Source: a virus. Taken from it: a DNA stretch of 22,798 nucleotides. Every line of letters starts with the position of its first letter. The first letter of the stretch is position 1. The position numbers and the translations under genes are program-made. Positions 1-6,014 of this stretch are shown here, piece by piece. Below the pieces are notes generated by a model. The model was not told the origin of the DNA and searched no databases. It saw nothing but the letters and a program-made list of their open reading frames with translations. The stretch covers positions 1 through 22,798 of IMG/VR virus record IMGVR_UViG_3300017733_000050; one strand, written 5' to 3'.

Positions 1-2
1 CA

Positions 3-86
3 CACACTGTGATTGAACACTATGAATATTTTGAAAGATTTTTAACTGCTGTTAATAGAACTGCCAAGCATCATCACCCTCAATAA
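3..86 (+). CDS. 3' end of an unidentified gene (partial)
   Basis: An open frame runs from the left window edge to a TAA at 84-86 and encodes 27 residues (ending TAKHHHPQ) with an alternating charged/aromatic pattern typical of a protein C-terminus. The other two plus-strand frames stop within 15 bases. If real, it converges on the leftward gene beginning at 666 and overlaps its last codons by about 35 bases. No function can be given from so short a piece. It could be chance. Confidence 0.35.
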   Translation, partial: HTVIEHYEYFERFLTAVNRTAKHHHPQ

Positions 87-666
87 CTCTGCGTTGCCAA
101 TCCTGTAACCAATACTGCCAACCCATGTTGGGATTTTGATTGACCCAATGAATACCCGAAGCATAGTGTTGCATGATTCTCTTGCCTGTCATGGTTCGCA
201 GTGCATGACTGCCACCCAACATCATACAGTCTGTGCGTTGAGCACCCAGATGATTCCACAGCACACAATCGTCTGTGTGCAGACTGTGTTCCATGTAGTC
301 TCCACCCATGGAGTACTCGGGCCAAGCAGTGGGCTGTAACCAAAAAAACTCGTATGGAGATCGCAACATGAAATCCGCAATGGCAATGTCTCTCACTTGG
401 CTGTGCCACACTGACCATATTCTGGAACGAGCACCTTCACTCATGGCACGTTCTAATCTCGAGTTAACCTCTTTAACCAAACGGTCATAATGAACCACGT
501 GTTCACGCATATCCCAAAAACCAAGTCTTGGGTGTTGTATGGGTATGTGTCCTTCCATTTGATTGTACACAATTATCTGTGCTGTGTCTGTCTTGTCCAA
601 CAGTCGCTCCAGCCACGGTTTGGCATTGTGCCAATTCTGTCTGTCCAATGTGGTAATGATCTGCAT
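52..666 (-). CDS. Uncharacterised 204-residue protein, possibly glycosyltransferase-like
   Basis: I do not recognise this protein. It opens with MQIITTL and a following QIIVYNQ segment, a beta-strand pattern like the N-terminal nucleotide-binding half of GT-A glycosyltransferases. The middle has an FFWLQP segment, and the protein is rich in Trp, His and Met. No clear DxD motif is visible, so the glycosyltransferase idea is weak. The frame stays open to a TTG at 684, but the ATG at 666 is the better start; no convincing Shine-Dalgarno precedes either. Its base composition looks more GC-rich than the AT-rich right half of the window, which may mean recent acquisition. It points away from the two sigma70 promoters at 723-907. 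Confidence 0.6.
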   Translation of the reverse strand: MQIITTLDRQNWHNAKPWLERLLDKTDTAQIIVYNQMEGHIPIQHPRLGFWDMREHVVHYDRLVKEVNSRLERAMSEGARSRIWSVWHSQVRDIAIADFMLRSPYEFFWLQPTAWPEYSMGGDYMEHSLHTDDCVLWNHLGAQRTDCMMLGGSHALRTMTGKRIMQHYASGIHWVNQNPNMGWQYWLQDWQRRVIEGDDAWQFY

Positions 667-722
667 TGTGCTTATATACACCAATCATGAAAATGGTAAC
701 AAACTTTTTGGCTCCACAATAG

Positions 723-751
723 TTGACAATGTTTTGGCAGTGTGCTACAAT
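723..751 (+). promoter_or_regulatory. Sigma70 promoter P1 (TTGACA-N17-TACAAT, extended -10)
   Basis: The -35 TTGACA (723-728) is perfect. The spacer is exactly 17 bases and the -10 is TACAAT (746-751), preceded by TGC, an extended -10. Predicted start is near 758. It reads toward the YhhQ-type transporter through a structured leader and lies upstream of a second promoter, so it probably acts as an early, host-polymerase promoter. Confidence 0.8.
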
Positions 752-757
752 TAAGTG

Positions 758-901
758 TGTGAGTACAAGTAATTGTACAGTGCCACAGCGGCAACACACC
801 TTCCTTAGGAGGCTCGAGCCTTAGTCTCATGCATTGTGGATTTACGCAGTGCATGAGATGATACACGCAAAACTTGTATAGACACATATCACTCTAGATG
901 C
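758..901 (+). other. Structured leader or small-RNA candidate between two promoters
   Basis: The interval between the predicted P1 start and the P2 -10 holds four dyads: 763-768/773-778 (6 bp, loop of 4), 781-784/790-793, a 12-base perfect palindrome at 810-821, and a 12-bp stem 825-836/847-858 with a 10-base loop and one G-U pair. An RNA from P1 would carry all of these ahead of the transporter gene. It may be a leader, a riboswitch-like control element or a separate small RNA. No known riboswitch consensus was recognised, and no T-run follows the long stem. Confidence 0.4.
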
Positions 902-907
902 TATAAT
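879..907 (+). promoter_or_regulatory. Sigma70 promoter P2 (TAGACA-N17-TATAAT, extended -10)
   Basis: TAGACA (879-884) differs from the -35 consensus at one base. A 17-base spacer leads to a perfect TATAAT (902-907) preceded by TGC. The predicted start near 914 leaves a leader of about 28 bases carrying AGGAGG (931-936), five bases before the ATG at 942. With P1 it forms a tandem promoter pair for the transporter. Confidence 0.85.
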
Positions 908-941
908 GCACACAACATTAAACAAAACCTAGGAGGTATTA

Positions 942-1544
942 ATGTTCAAAGACGTAGACAAATCAATGCTGTTGAAATTAGTGGCACTGCACGTGATAGT
1001 GATCACAGTTTCAAATGCGTTAGTGGCAATCCCAGTAGAAATACTTGGTGTTAAATTAACGTGGGCGGCATTCACTTTCCCATTGGTAGTAATCGCAACA
1101 GACTTGACTGTGAGACTATTGGGAAAAACAATAGCAAGACAAACCATCGCGGCGGCTTATCCATTAGCAATAATCGGATCAATTGCAGTTGTCTTGGCAG
1201 AAGGAGCACCGGGATCGGTCGCAGTAAGAATTGGTTTCGCAAGTGCCACTGCTTATGCAATTGGTACTATGCTTGACGTGTATGTATTTCAATACATCAG
1301 AGAAGGGTTCAAGAACAATTGGTGGTTGGCACCAGCGGTATCAACTATCGCGGCTAACATCATTGACACCTACACTTTCTTTGCAGTTGCATTCAACAAC
1401 AGTGCCAACGAATACATGGCGGCAAACTGGGTTGAGATTGCAGGATCGCAAACAGTGTTAAAAATAGCAGTAGGACTTGTTGTGTTCTTACCAGCATACG
1501 GATTGTTGCTGAATAGATTGCAAAAGACTTACAAATTAAAATAG
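942..1544 (+). CDS. yhhQ: YhhQ/VUT-family queuosine precursor transporter
   Basis: This 200-residue, very hydrophobic protein has about six membrane segments and matches the YhhQ (VUT family, formerly DUF165) transporters that import the queuosine precursors preQ0 and preQ1. Family-like features are the N-terminal NALVAIPVEI and FPLVVIATDLTVRLLGK segments, an AYAIGTMLDVYVF segment and a Trp-rich loop followed by STIAANIIDTYTFF. Polar residues inside membrane segments (Asn, Asp, Thr) are typical of the family. A strong AGGAGG supports the ATG at 942, and two sigma70 promoters lie upstream. In phages this family is linked to 7-deazaguanine base supply, either for tRNA queuosine or for DNA modification. 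No queuosine biosynthesis or DNA transglycosylase gene is visible here, so which use applies is open. Confidence 0.85.
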   Translation: MFKDVDKSMLLKLVALHVIVITVSNALVAIPVEILGVKLTWAAFTFPLVVIATDLTVRLLGKTIARQTIAAAYPLAIIGSIAVVLAEGAPGSVAVRIGFASATAYAIGTMLDVYVFQYIREGFKNNWWLAPAVSTIAANIIDTYTFFAVAFNNSANEYMAANWVEIAGSQTVLKIAVGLVVFLPAYGLLLNRLQKTYKLK

Positions 1545-1545
1545 T

Positions 1546-1629
1546 ATGAAAAATAAAGTTTATTACGGCGCAGGAATATTTGCAGTTATACTTGCAGTTG
1601 TGTCTGTGATAGCATTTACATTACTGTAA
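1546..1629 (+). CDS. 27-residue single-span membrane peptide
   Basis: The ATG comes one base after the transporter stop, so the two genes are translationally coupled. The product starts with a short basic, tyrosine-containing head (MKNKVYYG) followed by about 18 hydrophobic residues to the C-terminus, a single membrane anchor. No family was recognised. It may be an accessory peptide of the transporter or an unrelated small membrane toxin- or holin-like peptide. A hairpin follows directly. Confidence 0.55.
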   Translation: MKNKVYYGAGIFAVILAVVSVIAFTLL

Positions 1630-1634
1630 ACATG

Positions 1635-1656
1635 ATGGGGGAGTTCGCTTCCCCAT
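1635..1656. terminator. Hairpin between convergent genes (9-bp stem, TTCG loop)
   Basis: Arms 1635-1643 and 1648-1656 form a nine-pair stem (one G-T) closed by a TTCG tetraloop. It separates the rightward transporter unit from the leftward unit ending at 1656. There is no clear T-tract on either strand, so it may work as a bidirectional block or as an RNA 3'-end stabiliser rather than a textbook terminator. Confidence 0.55.
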
Positions 1657-1829
1657 TAACCCAGTTCAACACAACAACTAAACTTCTCCATTAAGAAATA
1701 GTGATATATCAAAAGTCCTATGATGATTCCTTCTAGCCAGGCTATGTAGGCAGATATGATTGGATACTTGCGAATGAAGTTTATTTTAAATTTCCAGAGT
1801 GCTTTGAAAAATCTTTTTATTATGACCAT
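1656..1829 (-). CDS. 57-residue cationic membrane protein
   Basis: This small gene overlaps the end of the upstream gene (stop at 1820-1822), with its ATG at 1829. The protein has a strongly basic N-terminal 20 residues (Lys/Arg every two to four positions), then one hydrophobic span of about 20 residues around IISAYIAWLEGIIIGLLIYH, and a short C-terminus with a Cys-Cys pair. It is therefore probably an inner-membrane protein with its N-terminus inside. No family was recognised. Position and overlap make co-translation with the preceding gene likely. Confidence 0.6.
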   Translation of the reverse strand: MVIIKRFFKALWKFKINFIRKYPIISAYIAWLEGIIIGLLIYHYFLMEKFSCCVELG

Positions 1830-2293
1830 GGTCTACTAGCAACCAAGGCACCACCGTTTGCAACCAATGTGGATGAATCGTTGTTACCAGCAGTGTAAAG
1901 TGTAGCCAACCTATCTTTATTTTTTGTGTTCAATGCTCTGTAGTAATTGGCATTGGTATCTGCCGCCGCTAAACCTTTTCTTTTAGATGTAGCAATCCTT
2001 AATTTTTCTTCTTGTCTTTGTCTTTTGAAACCGTTTGATCCTGAATATCTAGGTATGCAGTAAACCAAATCACCTTCTACAAGTCCTGCGGCTGTCAATG
2101 TGTCACCACCGTGATCTGTTTGATTGATTGATTTGTCTTTGTCTGCATGTATTTCTGCATACATGGCAGTAATAATCTCTTGACCTTCCACAGCCTGAGC
2201 CAATGCAGTTAAACCATTCATCGTGGTAGTACCCATTGTGACCGTTAGATCAAATTTTACACCCGTTAAACCTTTACACTTGATTGTTGCCAT
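1820..2293 (-). CDS. Conserved marine-myovirus protein, possible beta-grasp N-domain
   Basis: This 157-residue protein resembles small proteins I remember from T4-like marine phages that end in Arg-Pro-Trp; here the end is SRPWS. Residues 1-80 alternate strands and one helix (TTTMNGLTALAQAVEG) and close on a VEGDLVYC segment, a layout like ubiquitin-type beta-grasp folds. Residues 85-120 are a basic helix (KRQRQEEKLRIATSKRKG), and the tail is low complexity. The function is unknown; a virion or assembly role is a guess from neighbours. It lies nine bases after the 448-residue gene and overlaps the membrane-protein gene downstream. Confidence 0.65.
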   Translation of the reverse strand: MATIKCKGLTGVKFDLTVTMGTTTMNGLTALAQAVEGQEIITAMYAEIHADKDKSINQTDHGGDTLTAAGLVEGDLVYCIPRYSGSNGFKRQRQEEKLRIATSKRKGLAAADTNANYYRALNTKNKDRLATLYTAGNNDSSTLVANGGALVASRPWS

Positions 2294-2302
2294 ATACTAT
2301 AC

Positions 2303-3649
2303 TTATTCCAATGAGAAGGTCATTAAACCGTTAGGTTTTCTATTTGTTTGATAATTTCTGTCATCGAACAGGGTGGTTCCTGTGAACTGTGGTGGCCAAA
2401 CTGACCTAAATCCTGTGACAGTGATTTTGTCCTCAACAAGTTTTGTGGTTGTGTACAACTGAATCAGTGGTGACGTATTCAACAGTTTTAGTCCTGCTTC
2501 TTGAATATTAATTTTTTTATCTGTGTTCAAAGAATCTTTCACCAATTTTGCTAATCCTGAAAGTGCATGGAAACCCAAAACACTCTGAGCATTACCTCGT
2601 TTGTATTGTGTTAATTGCATCAGCAACTGTCTTTGTTTGTTGGAAATATTTTTACCTGCCAATGATGATCTCAATGCGTTGGCTGTATCCTCTTTGATGA
2701 TGTTTCTCTGCAATCCTAAAACAATTGGTCCTTCAAGTGCAGAATAACTGGACACCATTTCTATCATTTCAACAGCATTTTTATACTGTTCCAGCATTGC
2801 TTGATCGCCTGCTGTTTTCTTTTTACGCAGTGCTGTTATACCTGCCATTAAATTCTTAACACTGGGTTTAGCACCTTTACCGCCTTTGCTGGATATACCA
2901 ATCGCAACACCTTTTTGAGGACGCAGTAGACTGTCAATTAATCCTTCGTTTTTGTTTTGTGGGAAAATTATTTTGCACGTTTTCCATGCTTGATTTTCTA
3001 ACAAGAACTTTCGAGCCTCTTCGGCTTGTGGCCCAACATCCATGCCGTGCCATATTGCAATAGGTCCGTATACTTCTCCTAAATCATCTTGAACAGCAGG
3101 TTGCATTTTTGGATCTAATGCAAAACTAGGCAAAGATTCAGGCATCATCTCTATTCCTGTTTTTATTTCAGGTTCTTTGATTTGATTGATTATTTCGCTT
3201 GGGTTTCTGTATTCTACATTGGTCGCAATCAAATCAGCCGGCTTCAATTTGTAACTGGCTTTCATGGAAGATGGCTTGTTAAGTTGATAGCCTATAGTTT
3301 GAAAGTCTGTGTTTTTCCACTGTTGTGTTCCTGTGTTTGTTCTAAAGTACCTTCCATAATACACGTCTTGATTGCGTTCATTTTTAAATTGTGCAATACT
3401 AAAAGCCAATGCTCCTGTAGGCTGATTGAACCAATATATTTGATTAATTTTGTTTTCACCTTGGAAATTAGACAGTGCAGTCTTCATTGCAGTGGCATCT
3501 TGAAATGCGGGCTCATTGAAAGGGAAATTAGTAATTTTTTGAAAGTCTAAGAACTTGTTAGAGTCCTTTGTGTGAAAGAACTTCTCGCCAGGAGTTCTAT
3601 ACAATATACCTCGTGAAACCTCATCAATTTTAAATTCTCTGTAACGCAT
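2303..3649 (-). CDS. Large conserved phage protein, function unknown
   Basis: This is a 448-residue protein with no recognised enzyme motif. The N-terminal third (about 1-150) has the pattern of a protein found in T4-like marine phages, in which sequences such as GALAFSIAQF and YYGRYF follow a strand-rich start. A Gly/Lys-rich turn (SSKGGKGAKPSVKNL) lies near residue 255, and helical stretches follow. It is probably a structural or packaging-associated protein, but this is inference. The start is notable: the T4-late-like octamer GATAAATA (minus strand, 3655-3662) ends five bases before the ATG. By T4 spacing the transcript would begin at the ATG itself, and there is no Shine-Dalgarno. Confidence 0.7.
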   Translation of the reverse strand: MRYREFKIDEVSRGILYRTPGEKFFHTKDSNKFLDFQKITNFPFNEPAFQDATAMKTALSNFQGENKINQIYWFNQPTGALAFSIAQFKNERNQDVYYGRYFRTNTGTQQWKNTDFQTIGYQLNKPSSMKASYKLKPADLIATNVEYRNPSEIINQIKEPEIKTGIEMMPESLPSFALDPKMQPAVQDDLGEVYGPIAIWHGMDVGPQAEEARKFLLENQAWKTCKIIFPQNKNEGLIDSLLRPQKGVAIGISSKGGKGAKPSVKNLMAGITALRKKKTAGDQAMLEQYKNAVEMIEMVSSYSALEGPIVLGLQRNIIKEDTANALRSSLAGKNISNKQRQLLMQLTQYKRGNAQSVLGFHALSGLAKLVKDSLNTDKKINIQEAGLKLLNTSPLIQLYTTTKLVEDKITVTGFRSVWPPQFTGTTLFDDRNYQTNRKPNGLMTFSLE

Positions 3650-3654
3650 AGCAA

Positions 3655-3662
3655 TATTTATC
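3655..3662 (-). promoter_or_regulatory. T4-late-like promoter GATAAATA
   Basis: The octamer differs from the T4 late consensus TATAAATA at the first base only. It lies five bases before the ATG at 3649, the distance expected if transcription starts at the A of the start codon. Confidence 0.55.
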
Positions 3663-3667
3663 GAATA

Positions 3668-3675
3668 GGTAAATA
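3668..3675 (+). promoter_or_regulatory. T4-late-like promoter GGTAAATA
   Basis: Two mismatches from TATAAATA, both in the less conserved first two positions. It lies ten bases before the ATG at 3686 and is divergent from the minus-strand octamer at 3655-3662, so the two form an inverted pair. Confidence 0.45.
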
Positions 3676-3685
3676 TGCATTTAGT

Positions 3686-3949
3686 ATGCGAATGGCTCGT
3701 AAAACTAAAAAAACAATCCGCTGGACCTTAGATGGTGGTGATGCCTTTCAGGTAGTAGAACTAGTCAAGTTCATGGAAGATGCTCTCAAAAAACCCAATC
3801 AACGTTATCAAATAAAGATTAAAATCAAAGAATGGGATAATCGTGCTTGTAGGAATTTTGAGAAACAAATCTTGAATGAATCTCACTGGGACAATTTGAA
3901 TTTTAGATACAGTAAATTAAGTAAGAGTTTTCTGTTTACTAGAAACTAG
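3686..3949 (+). CDS. Basic 87-residue protein, unknown
   Basis: An ATG at 3686 or 3692 starts a Lys/Arg-rich protein (MARKTKKTIRWTLDGG) with one probable amphipathic helix around residues 20-35 and a strand pair YQIKIKIKEW. No known domain was recognised; the charge suggests nucleic-acid or structural-protein binding. It is alone on this strand, converges with the gene ending at 3946, and the two TAG stop codons share the palindrome CTAG. A late-like promoter lies just upstream and leaves almost no leader. Confidence 0.55.
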   Translation: MRMARKTKKTIRWTLDGGDAFQVVELVKFMEDALKKPNQRYQIKIKIKEWDNRACRNFEKQILNESHWDNLNFRYSKLSKSFLFTRN

Positions 3950-4251
3950 TTGAAAAAATTTTGACCACTGACGCCATCTAGTTCTTTTTCTGTCCATGTC
4001 TCTCCTTCGATCCTAAGTTTTTTATTTTTAGGTACCCAATCAGGACTTGGCTTATCATAATCTTCAGGTGTGATTTCGTTCCATAGTTTTTCAAACAATG
4101 CTCCTTCTTCCAACATGAATCCATCTTCAGTTTCTCCGAAGTAATTTTTAATATTTGTGCAACCTTTTAAGACTTTTTCTCTGTTGAATTCAATCATACG
4201 TTGATAGTCCCAGTACGGCTTTTGCTCATTGTAATCTTTTTTACTAATCAT
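3946..4251 (-). CDS. Acidic 101-residue hypothetical protein
   Basis: The ATG at 4251 follows the upstream stop (4256-4258) by four bases; longer frames from the TTG at 4275 or ATG at 4269 overlap the upstream gene and are less likely. The protein starts MISKKDYNEQKPYWDYQ, is rich in Trp, Tyr, Glu and Asp, and contains WNEITPEDYDKPSPDW. No family was recognised. It is third in a leftward unit headed by the 2OG oxygenase at 5125. Confidence 0.55.
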   Translation of the reverse strand: MISKKDYNEQKPYWDYQRMIEFNREKVLKGCTNIKNYFGETEDGFMLEEGALFEKLWNEITPEDYDKPSPDWVPKNKKLRIEGETWTEKELDGVSGQNFFN

Positions 4252-4255
4252 ATTG

Positions 4256-4570
4256 TTATTTAGACTCATCAGCAACTTCGTTGTCTGACTGTTTAACTAT
4301 GTTGTTTGGTTTTGCAATGGGCAGTCCACCCTTATTAAACCATCTATGATCCTCGGATTCATAAACGTGACTGAAAAAATTATTACCATCTAAACCTTTA
4401 ATAGTAATTCTTCTTTTTAAAATTTTACCTTTGTAAGTTGTACCGTCTTTGTTTATTAATTTTAAGTTACCGTATAGATTGCCGTAAATTCTGTCATTGT
4501 CCATGTTGCTCACAATGTATATTGGTTTGTCTTCTGTAACCTTGCCCGGTGTTGCGTCGTCTTTTGCCAT
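4256..4570 (-). CDS. 104-residue hypothetical protein
   Basis: A clear ribosome-binding site (AGAAAGGA) precedes the ATG at 4570. The sequence is beta-rich (KPIYIVSN, YKGKILKRRITIKG) and ends in an acidic tail. An NLYGNLKLINKDG segment suggests a small beta-barrel, but no named domain can be assigned. It lies 15 bases after the oxygenase gene and is presumably cotranscribed with it. Confidence 0.6.
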   Translation of the reverse strand: MAKDDATPGKVTEDKPIYIVSNMDNDRIYGNLYGNLKLINKDGTTYKGKILKRRITIKGLDGNNFFSHVYESEDHRWFNKGGLPIAKPNNIVKQSDNEVADESK

Positions 4571-4585
4571 TAAGTTAAATCCTTT

Positions 4586-5125
4586 CTAATACCATAAATC
4601 AGCCGCCACAACATATCTGTCTTCTTTACTTTTTAATATGCCGGGTCTGTGCCAATAGTTGCTTGGGTAAATCACCCATTGTCCAATTCTTGGAGGCTCC
4701 ATATGTCTTGCTTTTTCTTCTGGTCCTTCCATTGCAAATTCTGTTCCACACTCATCTAAAACTTCAGGCAAGTGTGCGTAATACACTCCACTAAATGATT
4801 CTACTTCTTTGTTGTGATGATGGTGATGCCATAGATTGTCTCTTGGTTCTTCAAATTTCAAACTTGTTTGATAACTCCAACTCTGTACATTCTTAATTTT
4901 TAATTCTTTGCCTGCGTACATAAAACAACTCATGATGAAACTCATTTTCAACTTCATCCATTGAGGACTGTTGAGTCCCATCACATTGATATTTGTTTGA
5001 TACTTGGGCGAATTAGTGAAATATTTTCCGTCTTTAATCAGTTGTGCAACATCTTTGCAGACAATTTCTCGGTCATCTGCCGTGATGTGTTGATTCCAGT
5101 CGTACCATTTTAAGTTTGGCTTCAT
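4586..5125 (-). CDS. 2-oxoglutarate/Fe(II)-dependent oxygenase
   Basis: This 179-residue protein has the layout of the small phage 2OG-Fe(II) oxygenases (PF13759-like). A His-rich metal site at residues 100-104 (LWHHHHHN) is followed by SGVYYAHLP at 112-120. A distal His at 159 lies in YWHRPG, and an Arg at 170 (DRYVVAADLW) is placed to bind the 2-oxoglutarate C5 carboxylate. Such enzymes hydroxylate protein side chains, nucleobases or small molecules; the substrate cannot be read from the sequence. A near-perfect sigma70 promoter drives it and the leader carries GAGGA before the ATG, so expression early in infection is likely. A second, distinct member is at 7749-8351. Confidence 0.78.
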   Translation of the reverse strand: MKPNLKWYDWNQHITADDREIVCKDVAQLIKDGKYFTNSPKYQTNINVMGLNSPQWMKLKMSFIMSCFMYAGKELKIKNVQSWSYQTSLKFEEPRDNLWHHHHHNKEVESFSGVYYAHLPEVLDECGTEFAMEGPEEKARHMEPPRIGQWVIYPSNYWHRPGILKSKEDRYVVAADLWY

Positions 5126-5147
5126 TGTTGTTCCTCAGTAATATTTC

Positions 5148-5176
5148 AGTATAGCATCAGTTCTCACTGTTGTCAA
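5148..5176 (-). promoter_or_regulatory. Sigma70 promoter (TTGACA-N17-TATACT, extended -10)
   Basis: On the minus strand TTGACA (5176-5171), a 17-base spacer, TGC and TATACT (5153-5148) form an almost perfect extended -10 promoter. The start lies about 16 to 18 bases before the ATG of the oxygenase at 5125. Confidence 0.85.
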
Positions 5177-5206
5177 TGCCAGAATTATATACGTATAGAA
5201 TAAATA
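5170..5206 (+). promoter_or_regulatory. Divergent promoter region for the small-protein cluster
   Basis: Plus strand: TTGTCA (5170-5175), 18 bases, TATAGA (5194-5199) is a moderate sigma70 match, and a late-like AATAAATA overlaps it (5199-5206). Both point to the gene at 5223, which has a GGAG ribosome-binding site. The -35 overlaps the -35 of the leftward promoter, so the two directions may compete. Confidence 0.5.
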
Positions 5207-5222
5207 AAAAAAAGGAGAGTTT

Positions 5223-5498
5223 ATGGCAAAAGAAAGAATATTCAAATTTACTGATAAAACTGCTGAAGCAGAAGATCAAGTAAAAGAGATCACGGCAATG
5301 AGTTTCAAAAAGGCAGTCAAAAGTTTCCAGGGTGGAACTAAAGCACAACAAGTTGAAGTAGAATGGACAACCAAAAAAGGTGAAGAATTCTATGCAGTGC
5401 AAAAATTACCATTGGGTAGAAAAATTAGACAAGCGGCACTTATAGAAAAGAAAAGAGCGGCTTTAAGAGCGGCTAAAGAAAAGGCGATGAGTAGATAA
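5223..5498 (+). CDS. Small basic protein, 91 residues, first of a cluster
   Basis: A good GGAG ribosome-binding site precedes the ATG. The protein is Lys/Arg-rich, with a strand region (QQVEVEWTTKKGEEFYAVQK) and a long C-terminal basic helix made largely of Ala, Lys and Arg. It resembles nucleic-acid-binding phage proteins in composition only. The stop overlaps the next start (TAATG), so the two are coupled. Four small genes follow this pattern before hemC. Confidence 0.6.
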   Translation: MAKERIFKFTDKTAEAEDQVKEITAMSFKKAVKSFQGGTKAQQVEVEWTTKKGEEFYAVQKLPLGRKIRQAALIEKKRAALRAAKEKAMSR

Positions 5499-5671
5499 TG
5501 GCAATCAAACACAGAATAAAATTTAAAGAAACAACTGCTCAAAGAATAGCACAAATGCAAGACTCTGGCAAAGATTCAGGTATGTATGCGGCTATGTATG
5601 ATTTCTTATCAAGTCCTAACTATCCGGAAAATAAAAAAAGTAAAAAAGTAAAAAAAGAAGCAGGAAAATAA
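5498..5671 (+). CDS. 57-residue small basic protein
   Basis: It starts in the TAATG overlap with the preceding stop. The sequence begins MAIKHRIKFKETTAQRIAQM, has a central helix with MYAAMYDFL, and ends in a Lys-rich tail with three Lys-Lys repeats. No known family. Charge and coupling suggest it works with its neighbours. Confidence 0.55.
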   Translation: MAIKHRIKFKETTAQRIAQMQDSGKDSGMYAAMYDFLSSPNYPENKKSKKVKKEAGK

Positions 5672-5672
5672 T

Positions 5673-5819
5673 ATGGCAAAACTAGCGAAAAATTTTATAG
5701 CTCACGAACGCACTCCGAAGAAAACAAGTCAAGCCGGAAGAAGGAACAAATGTAAATTGAGCTCAATGAATAAATCAAAAAAACGCAGTCTTAAATTTAA
5801 AGTGGGACAAGGAAAATAA
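5673..5819 (+). CDS. 48-residue strongly cationic protein
   Basis: The ATG lies one base after the previous stop. About a third of the residues are Lys, Arg or His, with clusters HERTPKKTSQ and MNKSKKRSLKFK and no acidic residue beyond one Glu. Such a peptide would bind DNA, RNA or acidic proteins; it is too short to fold alone and may bind ribosomes or nucleic acid. No family was recognised. Confidence 0.5.
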   Translation: MAKLAKNFIAHERTPKKTSQAGRRNKCKLSSMNKSKKRSLKFKVGQGK

Positions 5820-5821
5820 TC

Positions 5822-6010
5822 ATGGCCGGTGTAAAAGCAAGAGGAATCATTACTCATCATATGTCACGTCATCACAATGATAGAGAAATTAAACCTTGTA
5901 AATACATTGGCGAAGGAAAAGGCAAAGGCATAATGGTTGCTCAGTACAAAGACACTGGTGACCTTGTTGTTGATCAATCTGGCAATCCTATTCCTTGGAG
6001 CAGAGCATAG
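5822..6010 (+). CDS. 62-residue His/Gly-rich small protein
   Basis: The gene starts two bases after the previous stop and ends four bases before hemC. The N-terminal part has seven His residues (GIITHHMSRHHNDREIK) that could bind a metal. The second half is beta-like with Gly-Lys repeats and IMVAQYKDTGDLVVD. No family was recognised. It is the last of four short genes in one unit with hemC. Confidence 0.55.
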   Translation: MAGVKARGIITHHMSRHHNDREIKPCKYIGEGKGKGIMVAQYKDTGDLVVDQSGNPIPWSRA

Positions 6011-6014
6011 ACTG

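Noticed and set aside
829-861. Ten-codon open frame inside the long leader hairpin, with AGGAGG upstream
   Set aside because: The spacing between AGGAGG and ATG is about 16 bases, too long; the frame is explained better by the inverted repeat. Kept only as a possible leader peptide.
758-901. preQ1 riboswitch upstream of the transporter
   Set aside because: No known preQ1-I, II or III consensus was recognised by eye; reported only as an untested structured leader.
3182-3550. 122-residue plus-strand open frame inside the 448-residue gene
   Set aside because: Shadow of the minus-strand gene with Cys/Leu-rich composition typical of antisense translation.
4811-4830. Run of five His codons as an engineered His tag
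   Set aside because: It lies inside the metal site of a 2OG oxygenase, not at an end, and the next residues fit the family motif.
5937-6014. N-terminal extension of HemC by 26 residues from an upstream ATG
   Set aside because: The extension overlaps the 62-residue gene in another frame and looks hydrophobic and unlike HemC starts; the ATG at 6015 begins the conserved sequence.
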